A DNA stretch of 64,000 nt from Duganella margarita (GTDB taxonomy: Bacteria; Pseudomonadota; Gammaproteobacteria; Burkholderiales; Burkholderiaceae_D): positions 124,001-188,000 of the forward strand of contig NZ_WWCS01000004.1 in the NCBI RefSeq assembly GCF_009857535.1, given 5' to 3'. Shown here piece by piece: positions 48,362-58,188 of the stretch (within the stretch, counting starts at the first letter, position 1; each line of letters begins with the position of its first letter). The notes beneath the pieces were generated by a model. That model saw nothing but the letters and a program-made list of their open reading frames with translations. It was not told where the DNA came from and did no database searches. Both the position numbers and the translations under genes were made by a program.

Positions 48362-49729
48362 CTAGCAGATTTGTTTCTGGATTGTGTCAGCGAGGAAGCC
48401 ATCGAAGGCAGACAGCAGGCGCGCGACATCGTCTCCGGTCGTATCAGGACAAACCAGCAGCATATTGTGGAAGGGCGTGATCAACAGCCCGCGATTGAGC
48501 AGGTAGAGGTGAATTGCCTGCTCCAGTTCCGCATCCATCACGTCGTGCGCTTCGGCGCCGTTGCGCGGCGGCTGGACAGTGAACTGGAATTCGGTACGGG
48601 CGCCGATTTGCGTGACGCACCATGGCAGGCCGTGGCGCGCGATCACATCGCGCAGTCCTTGCGCCAGCTGCGCCGCCAGCGCGAACATCTGCCGGTAGGC
48701 CTGCTCCGTCATTACCTGTTCCAGATTGGCGCGCATCGCCGCCATGGCGAACATATTGGCGCTCAGCGTGGTGCCGATGCCGGAATGACCGGGCGGCGCA
48801 CTGCGCTTGGCATGCTCCACGCGGCGCGCCAGTTCCTCCGTAAAGCCATACGCGGCGCATGGGATGCCGCCGCCGATTGGCTTGCCGATCACCAGCGCGT
48901 CCGGCATCATGCCGTGAGCGCGGGCGTAGCCTCCGGGGCCGCTGCTGATGGTATGGGTCTCATCGATCACCAGCAGCGCGCCATAGTGCTTAATCAGCTG
49001 CTGCGAGGCTTCCCAATAGCCAGGCTGCGGCAGCACCATGCCGATGTTGGTCATCACTGGTTCCGCCAGTACACAGGCGATGTCGCCCTGCTGCAAAGCC
49101 GCCTCCAGCGCCGGCAGATCGTTGAACTCCACCACCACCGTGTGATCCGTCAGCGTATGCACCTGGCCGAGCAGGCTGTCGCGCTGCGTCGGCACGCAGT
49201 CGACCAGATCGACAAAGACATCATCCACCGTGCCGTGATAGCAGCCGTTAAAGACCAGCACCTTGCTGCGTCCCGTCGCCGCGCGCAGCCAGCGCAGCAC
49301 GAAACGGTTGGCGTCCGATGCGGACAAGGCGAACTGCCAGCACGGCAGGCCAAAGCGCCGCGCCAGTTCGGCCGCCACCGGGCCGGCATCTTCGGACGGC
49401 AGCATGGCGGTGTAGCCGCGCGTGGCCTGGCGCGCAATGGCCTGCGCCACCGGCTGCGGCGCGTGGCCGAACATGGCGCCGGTGTCGCCCAGGCAGAAGT
49501 CCACATACTCATGGCCATCCGCATCGCGGAAGCGCGCGCCGCTGGCTTCGCGCACCGTCAACGGGAATGGCGTGGACCAGTCGTTCATCCAGTGCATCGG
49601 CACGCCGAACAGCAAATGCTGCCCGGCCTCCGCCGCCAGCCGCGCCGACTCGGGATGGCGCGCGATATAGCTTTCGCGCTCCGCCGCAACCAGCGCCTGT
49701 ATGCGCTGCCGGTTCACGCCCGCGCTCAT
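48362..49729 (-). CDS. Class III aminotransferase, second in the polyamine cluster
   Basis: A 455-residue PLP enzyme from ATG 49729, which overlaps the upstream gene stop by 4 bases. The PLP lysine is Lys283 in VIGKPIGGG; DETHT holds the ring-binding Asp. It resembles the glutamate-1-semialdehyde aminomutase-like branch more than SpuC. Its translation coupling to a glutamine-synthetase-like gene suggests it deaminates an amine or its gamma-glutamyl form. The exact substrate is unknown. Confidence 0.85.
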   Translation of the reverse strand: MSAGVNRQRIQALVAAERESYIARHPESARLAAEAGQHLLFGVPMHWMNDWSTPFPLTVREASGARFRDADGHEYVDFCLGDTGAMFGHAPQPVAQAIARQATRGYTAMLPSEDAGPVAAELARRFGLPCWQFALSASDANRFVLRWLRAATGRSKVLVFNGCYHGTVDDVFVDLVDCVPTQRDSLLGQVHTLTDHTVVVEFNDLPALEAALQQGDIACVLAEPVMTNIGMVLPQPGYWEASQQLIKHYGALLVIDETHTISSGPGGYARAHGMMPDALVIGKPIGGGIPCAAYGFTEELARRVEHAKRSAPPGHSGIGTTLSANMFAMAAMRANLEQVMTEQAYRQMFALAAQLAQGLRDVIARHGLPWCVTQIGARTEFQFTVQPPRNGAEAHDVMDAELEQAIHLYLLNRGLLITPFHNMLLVCPDTTGDDVARLLSAFDGFLADTIQKQIC

Positions 49730-51063
49730 ACCAGCAGCATCAGATGCTCGCGTTCCCACGAGCTGATAACGCGGCTATAGGTGGCGAACTCCAGTTCCTT
49801 CACCTCGCAGAACGCCTGCACAAACAGCTCGCCCAGCATTTCGCCAAGCGGCTTGCATTCGCGCAGCCGCACGATGGCGTCTTCCAGATTGCGCGGCAGC
49901 TGGTCGTGCACCTGCTCGGCGCTGCCGGCCGTCGGCGCTGATGGCTTGAGCCCTTGCGTCATGCCGAGATAACCACAGGCCAGCGTGGCCGCCATCGCCA
50001 GATACGGATTCACGTCCACACCCGGCACACGGTTCTCCACGCGCCGGTTGAGCGGCGAGGAATTCGGCACGCGAATGCCGCAGGTGCGGTTGTCATAGCC
50101 CCAGTGCACATTGGTCGGCGCCGACATGAAGCGCGACAGGCGGCGATAAGAATTGACATGCGGCGCAAACAGCAGGGTGGCCGGCGCGATGTACTTTTCC
50201 AGGCCCGCGATATAGTGGAAGAACAAATCGCTCGCATCGCCATCCTTGCGCGAGAAGATATTCTCGCCAGTGGTCGTATCCAGCACGCTCTGATGAATGT
50301 GCATCGCGCTGCCCGGCTCCGTCTCCATCGGCTTGGCCATGAAGGTGGCAAAGATCCCATGCCGCAGCGCAGTCTCGCGCACCGCGCGCTTGAACAGGAA
50401 AACGCGGTCGGCCAGCTCCAGCGCTTCGCCGTGCGTGAAGTTGATTTCCATCTGCCCCGCACCGGCTTCGTGAATCAAGGTCTCCATGCCCAGGTCGTGC
50501 TGCTTGCAGAAGGTGGATAGCTCCAGGAAGAAGGGATCGAAGTCGTTCACCGCATCGATGGAATACGACTGCCTTCCCGATTCGATCTTGCCGCTGCGTC
50601 CCAGCGGTGGCGCCAGCGGCTCATGCGGATTGCTGCTGCGAGCGACCAAATAGAACTCCATCTCCGGCGCCACCACTGGCTGCCAGCCCTGATCCTCATA
50701 CATCCGCAGCACCTTGCGCAGCACCGCGCGCGGCGACAGGCCGACCGGCGTGCCGTCGAAGTTCTGGCAATCGTGAATCACCAGCGCGACATTCTCCGCC
50801 GCCCACGGCACCTGCCGCAGCGTGGCCAGATCGGGCACGCAAATCATATCCGGATCGGTCGCGCCGACATACGGCAGGTTGTTGGGCTGCTCGCCGTTGA
50901 CGGTGTTCAGCAGGACGCTCTTCGGCAGGCGCATCTCGCCTTCGTTGAGGAACAAGTCCTTGGGCAGGATTTTGCCCCGCGCGATGCCGGTCATATCCGC
51001 GATCACGCATTCCACTTCGTGGATGTTGCGCTCGCGGAGGAAGTCTTTCATGGCCTGGCTCAT
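49726..51063 (-). CDS. Gamma-glutamylpolyamine synthetase-like protein (first of three)
   Basis: A 445-residue glutamine-synthetase-fold ligase of the PuuA/SpuB group that joins glutamate to polyamines. AKPMETEPGSAMHIHQS, GAGQMEINFTHGEAL and VHWGYDNRTCGIRVPNSS match the ATP/metal and substrate blocks. It is clearly more diverged than the two 456-residue paralogues at 53991 and 60295. AAGGAGAG precedes its ATG. It is fifth in the minus-strand run from puuD and is coupled to the following aminotransferase. Confidence 0.88.
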   Translation of the reverse strand: MSQAMKDFLRERNIHEVECVIADMTGIARGKILPKDLFLNEGEMRLPKSVLLNTVNGEQPNNLPYVGATDPDMICVPDLATLRQVPWAAENVALVIHDCQNFDGTPVGLSPRAVLRKVLRMYEDQGWQPVVAPEMEFYLVARSSNPHEPLAPPLGRSGKIESGRQSYSIDAVNDFDPFFLELSTFCKQHDLGMETLIHEAGAGQMEINFTHGEALELADRVFLFKRAVRETALRHGIFATFMAKPMETEPGSAMHIHQSVLDTTTGENIFSRKDGDASDLFFHYIAGLEKYIAPATLLFAPHVNSYRRLSRFMSAPTNVHWGYDNRTCGIRVPNSSPLNRRVENRVPGVDVNPYLAMAATLACGYLGMTQGLKPSAPTAGSAEQVHDQLPRNLEDAIVRLRECKPLGEMLGELFVQAFCEVKELEFATYSRVISSWEREHLMLLV

Positions 51064-51101
51064 CGTCGCTCTCCTTCAGAGGCGTTGCCGCCCGCTGACG
51101 T

Positions 51102-52580
51102 TTATATCTGTATCCACGTGGTTTTCAGTTCCGTGTACTTGTCGAAGGCGTGCAGCGACTTGTCGCGGCCATTGCCGGACTGCTTGTAGCCGCCGAACGG
51201 CACGGTGATGTCGTCGCCGTCGTACTGGTTGACGTGCACGGTGCCGGCACGCAGCGCGCGCGAAGTCTGGATTGCCTTGCTCAGGTCCGACGTCCACACG
51301 GCGGCATGCAGGCCGTAGGGCGTGGCGTTAGCCTGCCGCACCGCGTCCTGCACGTCGGTAAAGCTCAGCACCGACAGCACCGGTCCGAAGATTTCCTCGC
51401 GCGCGATGACCATGCTGCTGTCCACCTGATCGAACAGGGTCGGCTCGATGTAATAGCCACCACTATCAGTCCTGGATTGCTTGCCGCCCGCGAGCAGCCG
51501 CGCACCGCCTGCGTGGCCGGCTTCGATGTAGCCCATCACGGTCTTCAGCTGCGTAGCATCGACAATCGCGCCCATGACCGTGTTCTCGTCCAGAGGATCG
51601 CCCGGCTGGTAAGCCGGCACCTTGGCCAACGCCTTCTCCAGGAAGCGATCCTTGATCGACTCTTCGACGAACAAACGCGAAGGCGCATTGCAGCTCTCGC
51701 CCTGGTTGAAGAAGATCGATCCGATCGCCGCTTCGACCGCCGCATCCAGATCCGGACAATCAGCGCAGACGATATTGGCCGACTTGCCGCCCAACTCCGT
51801 CCACGCCCGCTTCAGGTTGGACTGTCCCGCCATCTGCATGATCTGCTTGCCCACCCGCGTGGAACCGGTGAAGCCGATGCAGTCCACGTCCATATGCAGC
51901 GCCAGCGCGGCGCCGGCTTCCGCGCCAAAGCCCGGCAGCACATTGAACACGCCTGGCGGCACGCCCGCCTCCAGCGCCAGTTCCGCCAGCCGCAGCGCCG
52001 TCAGCGGCGATTTTTCGGACGGCTTGAGCACCACGCTGTTCCCCGCCGCCAGCGCCGGCGCGATCTTCCACGACGCCATCAGCATCGGATAATTCCACGG
52101 CACGATGGCCGCCACCACGCCGACCGGCTCACGCGTGATCAGCGCCAGGCTGCTGGCCGCCGTCGGCGCGATCTCGTCGTAGATCTTGTCGATCGCCTCG
52201 CCGTACCAGCGGATGCAGTTGGCCGCGCCGCCCACGTCCACCGTCTGGCTGTACTTGATCGGCTTGCCCATATCCAGCGTCTCCAGCAGCGCCAGTTCTT
52301 CGACGTTCTGCTGCATCAGGTCCGCAAAGCGAATCAGCACCCGCTTGCGCTGCGCCGGTGACTTGCCGGCCCAGCGCCGATCTTCAAACGCCGCGCGCGC
52401 CGCTGCCACGGCGATGTCCACATCCACGCCATCGCAACGCGCCACCATGCCCAACGTGCGGCCATCGATCGGCGACAGATTCTCGAACTGCTGTCCTGAT
52501 TTCGCCCACACCCGCTCACCGCCGATGAAGGCGCGGCCGTCCGCCTGCAACGCGGCCGACTTGTCGTGCCATTTACCCAT
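51102..52580 (-). CDS. puuC: Aldehyde dehydrogenase (PuuC-like)
   Basis: Oxidises gamma-glutamyl-gamma-aminobutyraldehyde or a related aminoaldehyde with NAD(P). The 492-residue protein has PWNYPMLMASWKIAPALAAGNSVVLKPSE, GFTGSTRVGK, the general base Glu262 in TELGGKSAN and the nucleophile Cys297 in NQGESCNAPSRL. Its ATG overlaps the upstream aminotransferase stop by 8 bases. The operon position matches the step after the aminotransferase. Confidence 0.93.
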   Translation of the reverse strand: MGKWHDKSAALQADGRAFIGGERVWAKSGQQFENLSPIDGRTLGMVARCDGVDVDIAVAAARAAFEDRRWAGKSPAQRKRVLIRFADLMQQNVEELALLETLDMGKPIKYSQTVDVGGAANCIRWYGEAIDKIYDEIAPTAASSLALITREPVGVVAAIVPWNYPMLMASWKIAPALAAGNSVVLKPSEKSPLTALRLAELALEAGVPPGVFNVLPGFGAEAGAALALHMDVDCIGFTGSTRVGKQIMQMAGQSNLKRAWTELGGKSANIVCADCPDLDAAVEAAIGSIFFNQGESCNAPSRLFVEESIKDRFLEKALAKVPAYQPGDPLDENTVMGAIVDATQLKTVMGYIEAGHAGGARLLAGGKQSRTDSGGYYIEPTLFDQVDSSMVIAREEIFGPVLSVLSFTDVQDAVRQANATPYGLHAAVWTSDLSKAIQTSRALRAGTVHVNQYDGDDITVPFGGYKQSGNGRDKSLHAFDKYTELKTTWIQI

Positions 52581-53979
52581 TATCGTCTCCTTGGAGCCAG
52601 CCGCGTTCCTTCACATCGGCATACGTCAGATCGAGGCAGTGACGGATCAGCGCCAGCATCTCATCGATCTGCGCCTTGGTCAGCACCAGCGGCGGCGCGA
52701 TGATCATGCGGTCGCCGACTGCGCGCATGATCATCCCGTTGTTGAACATATAGCCGCGGCATACCATGCCGACAGCCAGCGACTCATCGAATGCCACGTT
52801 GTCATGCACCGTGGCGCCTTTGCTGCGCACCAGATTCAAGCCGGCGACAAAGCCGCAGCTGTCGGCATAACCCACCAGCGGGTGGTCCGCCAGCGCGGCA
52901 AAGCCTTGCTTCAGATACGGCCCGGTATCATTGGCCAGGCGCTCGATCAGTTTTTCATCTTCGATGATGCGAATGTTTTCCAGCGCCGCCGCGCAAGCCA
53001 CCGGATGGCCGGAATACGTGAAACCGTGATTGAACTCGCCACCCTGCTCGATCAGCACCTTGGCTACGCGGTCGCCCACCAGCACGCCGCCCAGCGGCAC
53101 ATAGCCCGACGTCACGCCCTTGGCAAAGGTGATCAGGTCCGGCTTGATGCCGAACAGCTCGGACGCAAACCAGCGGCCCAGCCGTCCGAAGCCGCAGATC
53201 ACTTCATCGGCGATCAGTAGAATGCCGTACTTGTCGCAGATGCGCTGAATCTCAGGCCAGTAGGTGGCGGGCGGAATGATCACGCCACCGGCGCCTTGTA
53301 TCGGCTCGCCGATAAACGCGGCCACCTTGTCCGGCCCCACTTCCAGTATCTTCTTCTCCAGCCAGGAGGCCGCCTCGATGCCGAATTCGTCCTCTGTCAT
53401 GCCCTTGCCGGATTCCAGATAACTCGGCTGGCCGATATGCACAATGCCAGGTATCGGCAAGCCGCCCTGCTCGTGCATGCCCGACATGCCGCCCAGCGAC
53501 GCACCGGCCATGGTGCTGCCGTGGTAGGCGTTATGGCGGCTGATGATGGTATGGCGATCCTTGTATCCCAGTACATCCCAATAGCGCCGCACCATGCGCA
53601 CATTGGTGTCGTTGCCTTCCGAGCCGGAGCCGGTAAAGTACACGTGGTTGAACTGCGGCGGCGAAATCTGCGCCAGCTTGGTCGCCAGCCGCACTGCCGG
53701 CACATTGGTGGTGTTGAAGAAGCTGTTATAAAAAGGCAGCGTTTCCATCTGGTCGTAGACGGCTTTCGAAATGCTGGTGCGGCCATAGCCCACGTTCACG
53801 CACCACAGGCCCGACATGCCGTCGATAATCTTGTTGCCCTCCGAATCCCACAGATAGATGCCTTCGCCGCGCACCATCACACGCGCGCCTTTTTCGCCGA
53901 GCGCCTTGTGGTCGGTGAACGGATGCATATAGTGCGCCGCGTCCAGCTTCTGGATTTCAGCGGTATCGTAGTCGCTCAT
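52573..53979 (-). CDS. spuC: Putrescine-pyruvate-type class III aminotransferase (SpuC-like)
   Basis: A 468-residue PLP enzyme that moves the amino group of putrescine or a gamma-glutamyl amine to pyruvate, giving an aldehyde. GSEGNDTNVRM, the Asp259 pair in LLIADEVICGFGR and Lys287 in ITFAKGVTSGYVPLGG are intact. Start at ATG 53979, with a perfect GGAGG before it; the frame extends 15 codons upstream into the previous gene. The gene order puuD-ligase-aminotransferase equals spuA-spuB-spuC of Pseudomonas. Confidence 0.92.
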   Translation of the reverse strand: MSDYDTAEIQKLDAAHYMHPFTDHKALGEKGARVMVRGEGIYLWDSEGNKIIDGMSGLWCVNVGYGRTSISKAVYDQMETLPFYNSFFNTTNVPAVRLATKLAQISPPQFNHVYFTGSGSEGNDTNVRMVRRYWDVLGYKDRHTIISRHNAYHGSTMAGASLGGMSGMHEQGGLPIPGIVHIGQPSYLESGKGMTEDEFGIEAASWLEKKILEVGPDKVAAFIGEPIQGAGGVIIPPATYWPEIQRICDKYGILLIADEVICGFGRLGRWFASELFGIKPDLITFAKGVTSGYVPLGGVLVGDRVAKVLIEQGGEFNHGFTYSGHPVACAAALENIRIIEDEKLIERLANDTGPYLKQGFAALADHPLVGYADSCGFVAGLNLVRSKGATVHDNVAFDESLAVGMVCRGYMFNNGMIMRAVGDRMIIAPPLVLTKAQIDEMLALIRHCLDLTYADVKERGWLQGDDNG

Positions 53980-53990
53980 AAGGCCTCCGG

Positions 53991-55361
53991 TTAAACGTGC
54001 AGCAGCAGGTGCTCGCGCTCCCACGGGCTGATGACGGTCATGAATTCCTGATGTTCCAGATCCTTGATGGCGGCGTAGACGTCGATGAAGCGCTCACCCA
54101 GAATGCTGCGCAGCCGGTCTTCGCCACGCAGCAGTTGCAGCGCTTCCGGCAGGCCTTGCGGCAGTTCGACCTTCAGGTCGTAGGCGCTGTCGGTGGTCAT
54201 CGGCGTCGGGTCCAGCTGGTCGACCATGCCAAGATAGCCGCACGCCAGCGTGACCGCGAGCGCCAGATACGGATTGGCGTCGGCGCCGATGATGCGGTTC
54301 TCCACGCGGCGATCCTGCACGCCGGATTCCGGCACGCGGAAGCCCACGGTACGGTTGTCCATGCCCCACTGGATGTTGATCGGCGCAGCCGTGTGGCGCA
54401 CGATACGGCGGTACGAATTCACATACGGCGCCACAATCGCCATCGCCGACGGCATATAGCGTTGCAGGCCGCCGATGTAGTGCTTGAACAGCGGCGAGGC
54501 CGAACCGTCTTCGGAACTGAAGATATTCTTGCCGGTGCTGGCGTCCACCACGCTCTGGTGCACATGCATCGCCGATCCAGGCTCGCCGGCCATCGGCTTG
54601 GCCATGAAGGTGGCGTACATATCGTGCTTGAGCGCCGCCTCGCGCAAGGTGCGCTTGAAGAAGAACACCTTGTCGGCAAGGCCGAGCGGCTCGCCGTGCA
54701 GGAAGTTGATCTCCATCTGGCCGGCGCCGATTTCGTGAATCAACGTGTCTACATCAAGGCCCATCAGGTCGCAATAATCGTAGATGTCTTCAAACAGCGG
54801 GTCGAACTCGTTGACGGCGTCGATGCTGTAGACCTGGCGGCTGGTCTCGGCGCGGCCGCTGCGGCCCACCGGTGCTTTCAACGGCAGGTCCGGATCGATG
54901 TTCTTGGCGGTCAGGTAAAACTCCAGCTCCGGCGCCACCACAGGCTTCCAGCCTTTGTCCGCATATAGCTTGAGCACGCGGCGCAGCACGGAGCGCGGCG
55001 CGAAATCGACCAGGCGGCCATCGGCGAAATAGCAATCGTGGATCACCTGGGCGGTGGGATCGGTAGCCCACGGCACCATGGTGATGGTGGTAGGATCGGC
55101 CTTGAGGATCATGTCGCGGTCGGTGCTGGAGATGGCGCGGTCGTAACCCGCATCTTCGGTTGGATAATTGCCGGTGACGGTCATGCCCAGCACCGCTTCC
55201 GGAATGCGCATGCCGCGCTCCTGGGTGAATTTTCCGCGAGGGAGAATCTTCCCGCGCGCCACGCCGGTCAGGTCGGGCACCAGGCATTCAATTTCCGTGA
55301 CGCGCTTCTCGTTGAGCCACAGGTCCATATCGGTATAGCTAAAGTTCTCTCGAATTGCCAT
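53991..55361 (-). CDS. spuB: Gamma-glutamylpolyamine synthetase (SpuB-like, second of three)
   Basis: A 456-residue glutamine-synthetase-fold ligase. GAGQMEINFLHGEPLGLADKVF, AKPMAGEPGSAMHVHQSVVD and NIQWGMDNRTVGFRVPESGVQDRRVENRI are the conserved blocks. Its N-terminus (MAIRENFSYTDMDLWLNEKRVTEIECL) nearly repeats that of the gene at 60295, which is the sign of a recent duplication. It lies between puuD (18-base gap) and spuC (11-base gap). Confidence 0.92.
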   Translation of the reverse strand: MAIRENFSYTDMDLWLNEKRVTEIECLVPDLTGVARGKILPRGKFTQERGMRIPEAVLGMTVTGNYPTEDAGYDRAISSTDRDMILKADPTTITMVPWATDPTAQVIHDCYFADGRLVDFAPRSVLRRVLKLYADKGWKPVVAPELEFYLTAKNIDPDLPLKAPVGRSGRAETSRQVYSIDAVNEFDPLFEDIYDYCDLMGLDVDTLIHEIGAGQMEINFLHGEPLGLADKVFFFKRTLREAALKHDMYATFMAKPMAGEPGSAMHVHQSVVDASTGKNIFSSEDGSASPLFKHYIGGLQRYMPSAMAIVAPYVNSYRRIVRHTAAPINIQWGMDNRTVGFRVPESGVQDRRVENRIIGADANPYLALAVTLACGYLGMVDQLDPTPMTTDSAYDLKVELPQGLPEALQLLRGEDRLRSILGERFIDVYAAIKDLEHQEFMTVISPWEREHLLLHV

Positions 55362-55379
55362 TTGCTTCTCTCGTTATAG

Positions 55380-56144
55380 TTATCGGATGGCCTTGTAGGC
55401 GCGGCAGGCGTCGCCAAAGGCTCTGAATAATTTGACGGAGTCCGGATTATCGGAAAAGCGCCACTCTGGGTGCCACTGTACCGCGAGCGTGAATCCTTTG
55501 GCGTCCGCCACGCGGTAGGCTTCCACCAGACCGTCGTCGGCAAGCGCTTCCACCGCCAGGCCCGGCGCCAGCTGGTTGATGCCCTGGCCGTGCAGCGAAT
55601 TGACCATGATCTCGCCAGCGCCGCCGAGAATCTGCGTCATGCGCCCGCCGGGGTCCAGCAGCACGCGGTGCGACGGCGCGTATTGCTGGTCCAGCGCATC
55701 GTCCTTGCGTTCGCGGTGGTCTGCCATGCCGGGCACCACATGCACGGCCTGATGCAGCGATCCGCCCAAGGCCACGTTCACTTCCTGGAAGCCGCGGCAG
55801 ATCGCCAGCAGCGGTATGCCGCGCTTGATGGCGGCGCGGATCAGCGGTAGCGTGGTGGCGTCGCGCGCCGCGTCCAGTGGCAGCGATGGGTCGAGCACCG
55901 CTTCGCCATACAGGGCGGCGTCGATGTTGGAGGGGGAGCCGGTCAGCATCACGCCGTCGGCCAGCGCCAGCAGCGCTTCGAAGTCGGTGGCCGCGCCGAG
56001 CGCCGGCACGATCAGCGGCGTGCAACGCGCACCGTCCGCCACGGCGGCCACATACTTGAGCTGCGCGGTGTGATACGGATGTGCGCCAATCCGGTTGACG
56101 CACGCTGGAACCAGAACGATTGGGCTGCGCATAGAAGCTTTCAT
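55380..56144 (-). CDS. puuD: Gamma-glutamyl-gamma-aminobutyrate hydrolase (PuuD/SpuA-like)
   Basis: Releases GABA and glutamate from gamma-glutamyl-GABA, the last step of the glutamylated putrescine route. The 254-residue class I amidotransferase-like protein has the nucleophile Cys116 in LLAICRGFQEVNVALGG and the His-Glu pair in VQWHPEWRF. It heads the six-gene minus-strand operon to 48362. ATGs at 56144 and 56132 are both possible. The AT-rich spacer to the divergent MFS gene should hold the promoter. Confidence 0.92.
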   Translation of the reverse strand: MKASMRSPIVLVPACVNRIGAHPYHTAQLKYVAAVADGARCTPLIVPALGAATDFEALLALADGVMLTGSPSNIDAALYGEAVLDPSLPLDAARDATTLPLIRAAIKRGIPLLAICRGFQEVNVALGGSLHQAVHVVPGMADHRERKDDALDQQYAPSHRVLLDPGGRMTQILGGAGEIMVNSLHGQGINQLAPGLAVEALADDGLVEAYRVADAKGFTLAVQWHPEWRFSDNPDSVKLFRAFGDACRAYKAIR

Positions 56145-56212
56145 CTATTTGGATTTGATTAAATGATAATCCGATTTTGATATGATTGCGAACTCAAATC
56201 GGGAGTTAGCGC
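56145..56212. promoter_or_regulatory. AT-rich divergent promoter region between puuD and the MFS gene
   Basis: The 68 bases are much richer in A/T than their surroundings. TCCGATTTTGA and TCAAATCGGGA form an imperfect inverted repeat at about 56169-56205, a candidate operator for a polyamine-responsive repressor. No regulator gene lies nearby. Confidence 0.4.
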
Positions 56213-57355
56213 ATGAAGAACATGCCATGGCGAGATTTCGTCGCTTTGGTCGCCAGTATCGGCGTGGTAGGCCTTGGGCTGGGCGCGACAATTCCGCTCA
56301 CCGCGCTGACATTGGATCAGCGCGGCGCCGGCACGGATGTCATCGGCATCATCACCGCCGTCAGCGCGGTGGGCATCCTGGCGGCCGCGCCGTTTGTCTC
56401 GCGCTGGGTGGCCGGACATGGGCCGCGCGGCTGCATGATCGGCGCCATCCTCGCCGCCGCGCTATCCACCGCCCTGATGGAAACCACCGACAACCTACTG
56501 GCCTGGGGCCTGCTGCGCTTTGTATTCGGCGCCTGCATGGGCGTGCTGTTCACGATAGGCGAAGCGTGGGTCAACAACCTGGCGCCGGCGAATTCGCGCG
56601 GCAAGGTGGTGGCCATCTACACCACTGCCTTTACGCTGTTCCAGCTGATCGGCCCTGCGCTGGTGGCGGCACTGGCGGGCAAGGTGGCGCTGCCGTTTGC
56701 TTCCTGCGGCGCGCTGTTCCTGCTTGCGCTGCCCGGCATGCTGCTGATCGGTGGCGGCGCGCAAGGCCACGAGGACGAAGCGCCGGTGGCCTGGCAGCGC
56801 ATCCTGCCGCGCATGTGGATGATCGCTATCGGTGCGGCCTTCTTCGCCATGTTCGATACGGTGGCACTCAGCCTGCTGCCTGTGTACGCCATGCGCCACG
56901 GCATAGCCACCGAACTGGCGGTACTGTCGGCTACAGTGGTGCTGGTGGGCGACACCGCGCTGCAATTCGCCTTTGGCTGGCTGGCGGACCATGTGGGGCG
57001 ACGCAAGGTGCATGTCGGCTGCGGCATCGCGGTCTGCGTGCTGCTGCCGGTACTGCCGTTTGCAGCGGGGACGCCGTGGCTGTGGTGGACCGTGCTGCTG
57101 GTGCTGGGCGCGGTGGCCGGCGCGATCTACATGCTGTCGCTGGTGGCGTGCGGTGAGCGGTTTGAAGGCCAGTCGCTGGTCGCGGCCAGCGCGGTGGTCA
57201 ACGCCAGCTGGGGCATCACCAGCGCCGGCGGACCTTTGGTGACGGGCGTATTAATGCAAACGGCCGGCGTGAATGCGCTGCCGGCCGTTCTTTGGGTGGG
57301 CGCGGCGATCTTCATCGCCAGCGCATTTCTGGACAGGACCGGGAACAGGAACTAA
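56213..57355 (+). CDS. MFS transporter
   Basis: A 380-residue protein with about twelve membrane segments and the motif-A-like loop FGWLADHVGRRKVH between the halves. GGGAG stands before ATG 56213. It is the only plus-strand gene within the polyamine region, and shares its promoter region with puuD, so it may move a polyamine, GABA or a related metabolite. The substrate cannot be read from sequence. Its stop overlaps the convergent potI stop. Confidence 0.85.
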   Translation: MKNMPWRDFVALVASIGVVGLGLGATIPLTALTLDQRGAGTDVIGIITAVSAVGILAAAPFVSRWVAGHGPRGCMIGAILAAALSTALMETTDNLLAWGLLRFVFGACMGVLFTIGEAWVNNLAPANSRGKVVAIYTTAFTLFQLIGPALVAALAGKVALPFASCGALFLLALPGMLLIGGGAQGHEDEAPVAWQRILPRMWMIAIGAAFFAMFDTVALSLLPVYAMRHGIATELAVLSATVVLVGDTALQFAFGWLADHVGRRKVHVGCGIAVCVLLPVLPFAAGTPWLWWTVLLVLGAVAGAIYMLSLVACGERFEGQSLVAASAVVNASWGITSAGGPLVTGVLMQTAGVNALPAVLWVGAAIFIASAFLDRTGNRN

Positions 57356-58188
57356 CCCTTGGCCGCAGCCGCCAGTTGCTTCGAGCGCAGACGCTCAGCG
57401 CGGGCGATGTACAGGCTTGAGGCAATCACCCCGATCGACACCACCAGGATGGTCAGCGCCGCCACCGCATTCACGCGCGGATCGAGACCCAGGCGCGCGC
57501 GCGAGAAGATCACGATCGGCATGGTCGACGAACCAGGGCCGGACAGGAAAGCCGACAGCACCACGTCGTCCAGCGACAGCGTAAACGTCAGCAGCCACGC
57601 CGAACCCAAAGCCTGCTTGATGTTCGGCAGCGTCACCAGGAAGAACACCTGGAACGGGCGGCAGCCCAGATCCATCGCTGCTTCTTCCAGCGACTTGTTC
57701 ATCTCCTGCAAACGCGATTGCACCACCACAGTCGCATAGGCCATGCCCAGCAAGGTGTGGCCCAGCCAGATCGTCACCAGCCCGCGCTCCGGGAAGCCGA
57801 ACATCTTCTGCACCGACACCAGCATCAGCAGCAGCGACAGGCCGATGATCACCTCCGGCATCACCAGCGGCGCGCTCACCATACCGGTAAAGAGTGTACG
57901 CCCCTTGAAGCGCTGGTAGCGGTCCAAGACAAACGCCGCAAAGGTGCCAAGGATGACAGAACCGCAGGCCGTCAGCAGCGCAATGCGCAGCGACAGCCCG
58001 AAACCGCTGATGATCTCCGTGTCGCTGGCCAGCGCCGCATACCATTGCAGCGAAAAACCGCTCCACACCATGTCCTGGCGCGAGCTGTTAAACGAAAATA
58101 CCACCAGCACCACGATGGGAATGTACAGGAACAGGTAGCCCAGCGACAACCAGCCACGCCCGAACCAACGATGCAGGAACTGGGTCAT
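57352..58188 (-). CDS. potI: Polyamine ABC transporter permease (PotI/SpuH-like)
   Basis: A 278-residue inner-membrane protein with six membrane segments. The EAA loop is LEEAAMDLGCRPFQVFFLVTLPNI. FNSSRQDMVWSGFSLQWY is characteristic of PotC/PotI. It forms the translocation pore with PotH, driven by PotG. Overlaps potH by 4 bases and is the last gene of the transport operon; no binding protein follows. Confidence 0.93.
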   Translation of the reverse strand: MTQFLHRWFGRGWLSLGYLFLYIPIVVLVVFSFNSSRQDMVWSGFSLQWYAALASDTEIISGFGLSLRIALLTACGSVILGTFAAFVLDRYQRFKGRTLFTGMVSAPLVMPEVIIGLSLLLMLVSVQKMFGFPERGLVTIWLGHTLLGMAYATVVVQSRLQEMNKSLEEAAMDLGCRPFQVFFLVTLPNIKQALGSAWLLTFTLSLDDVVLSAFLSGPGSSTMPIVIFSRARLGLDPRVNAVAALTILVVSIGVIASSLYIARAERLRSKQLAAAAKG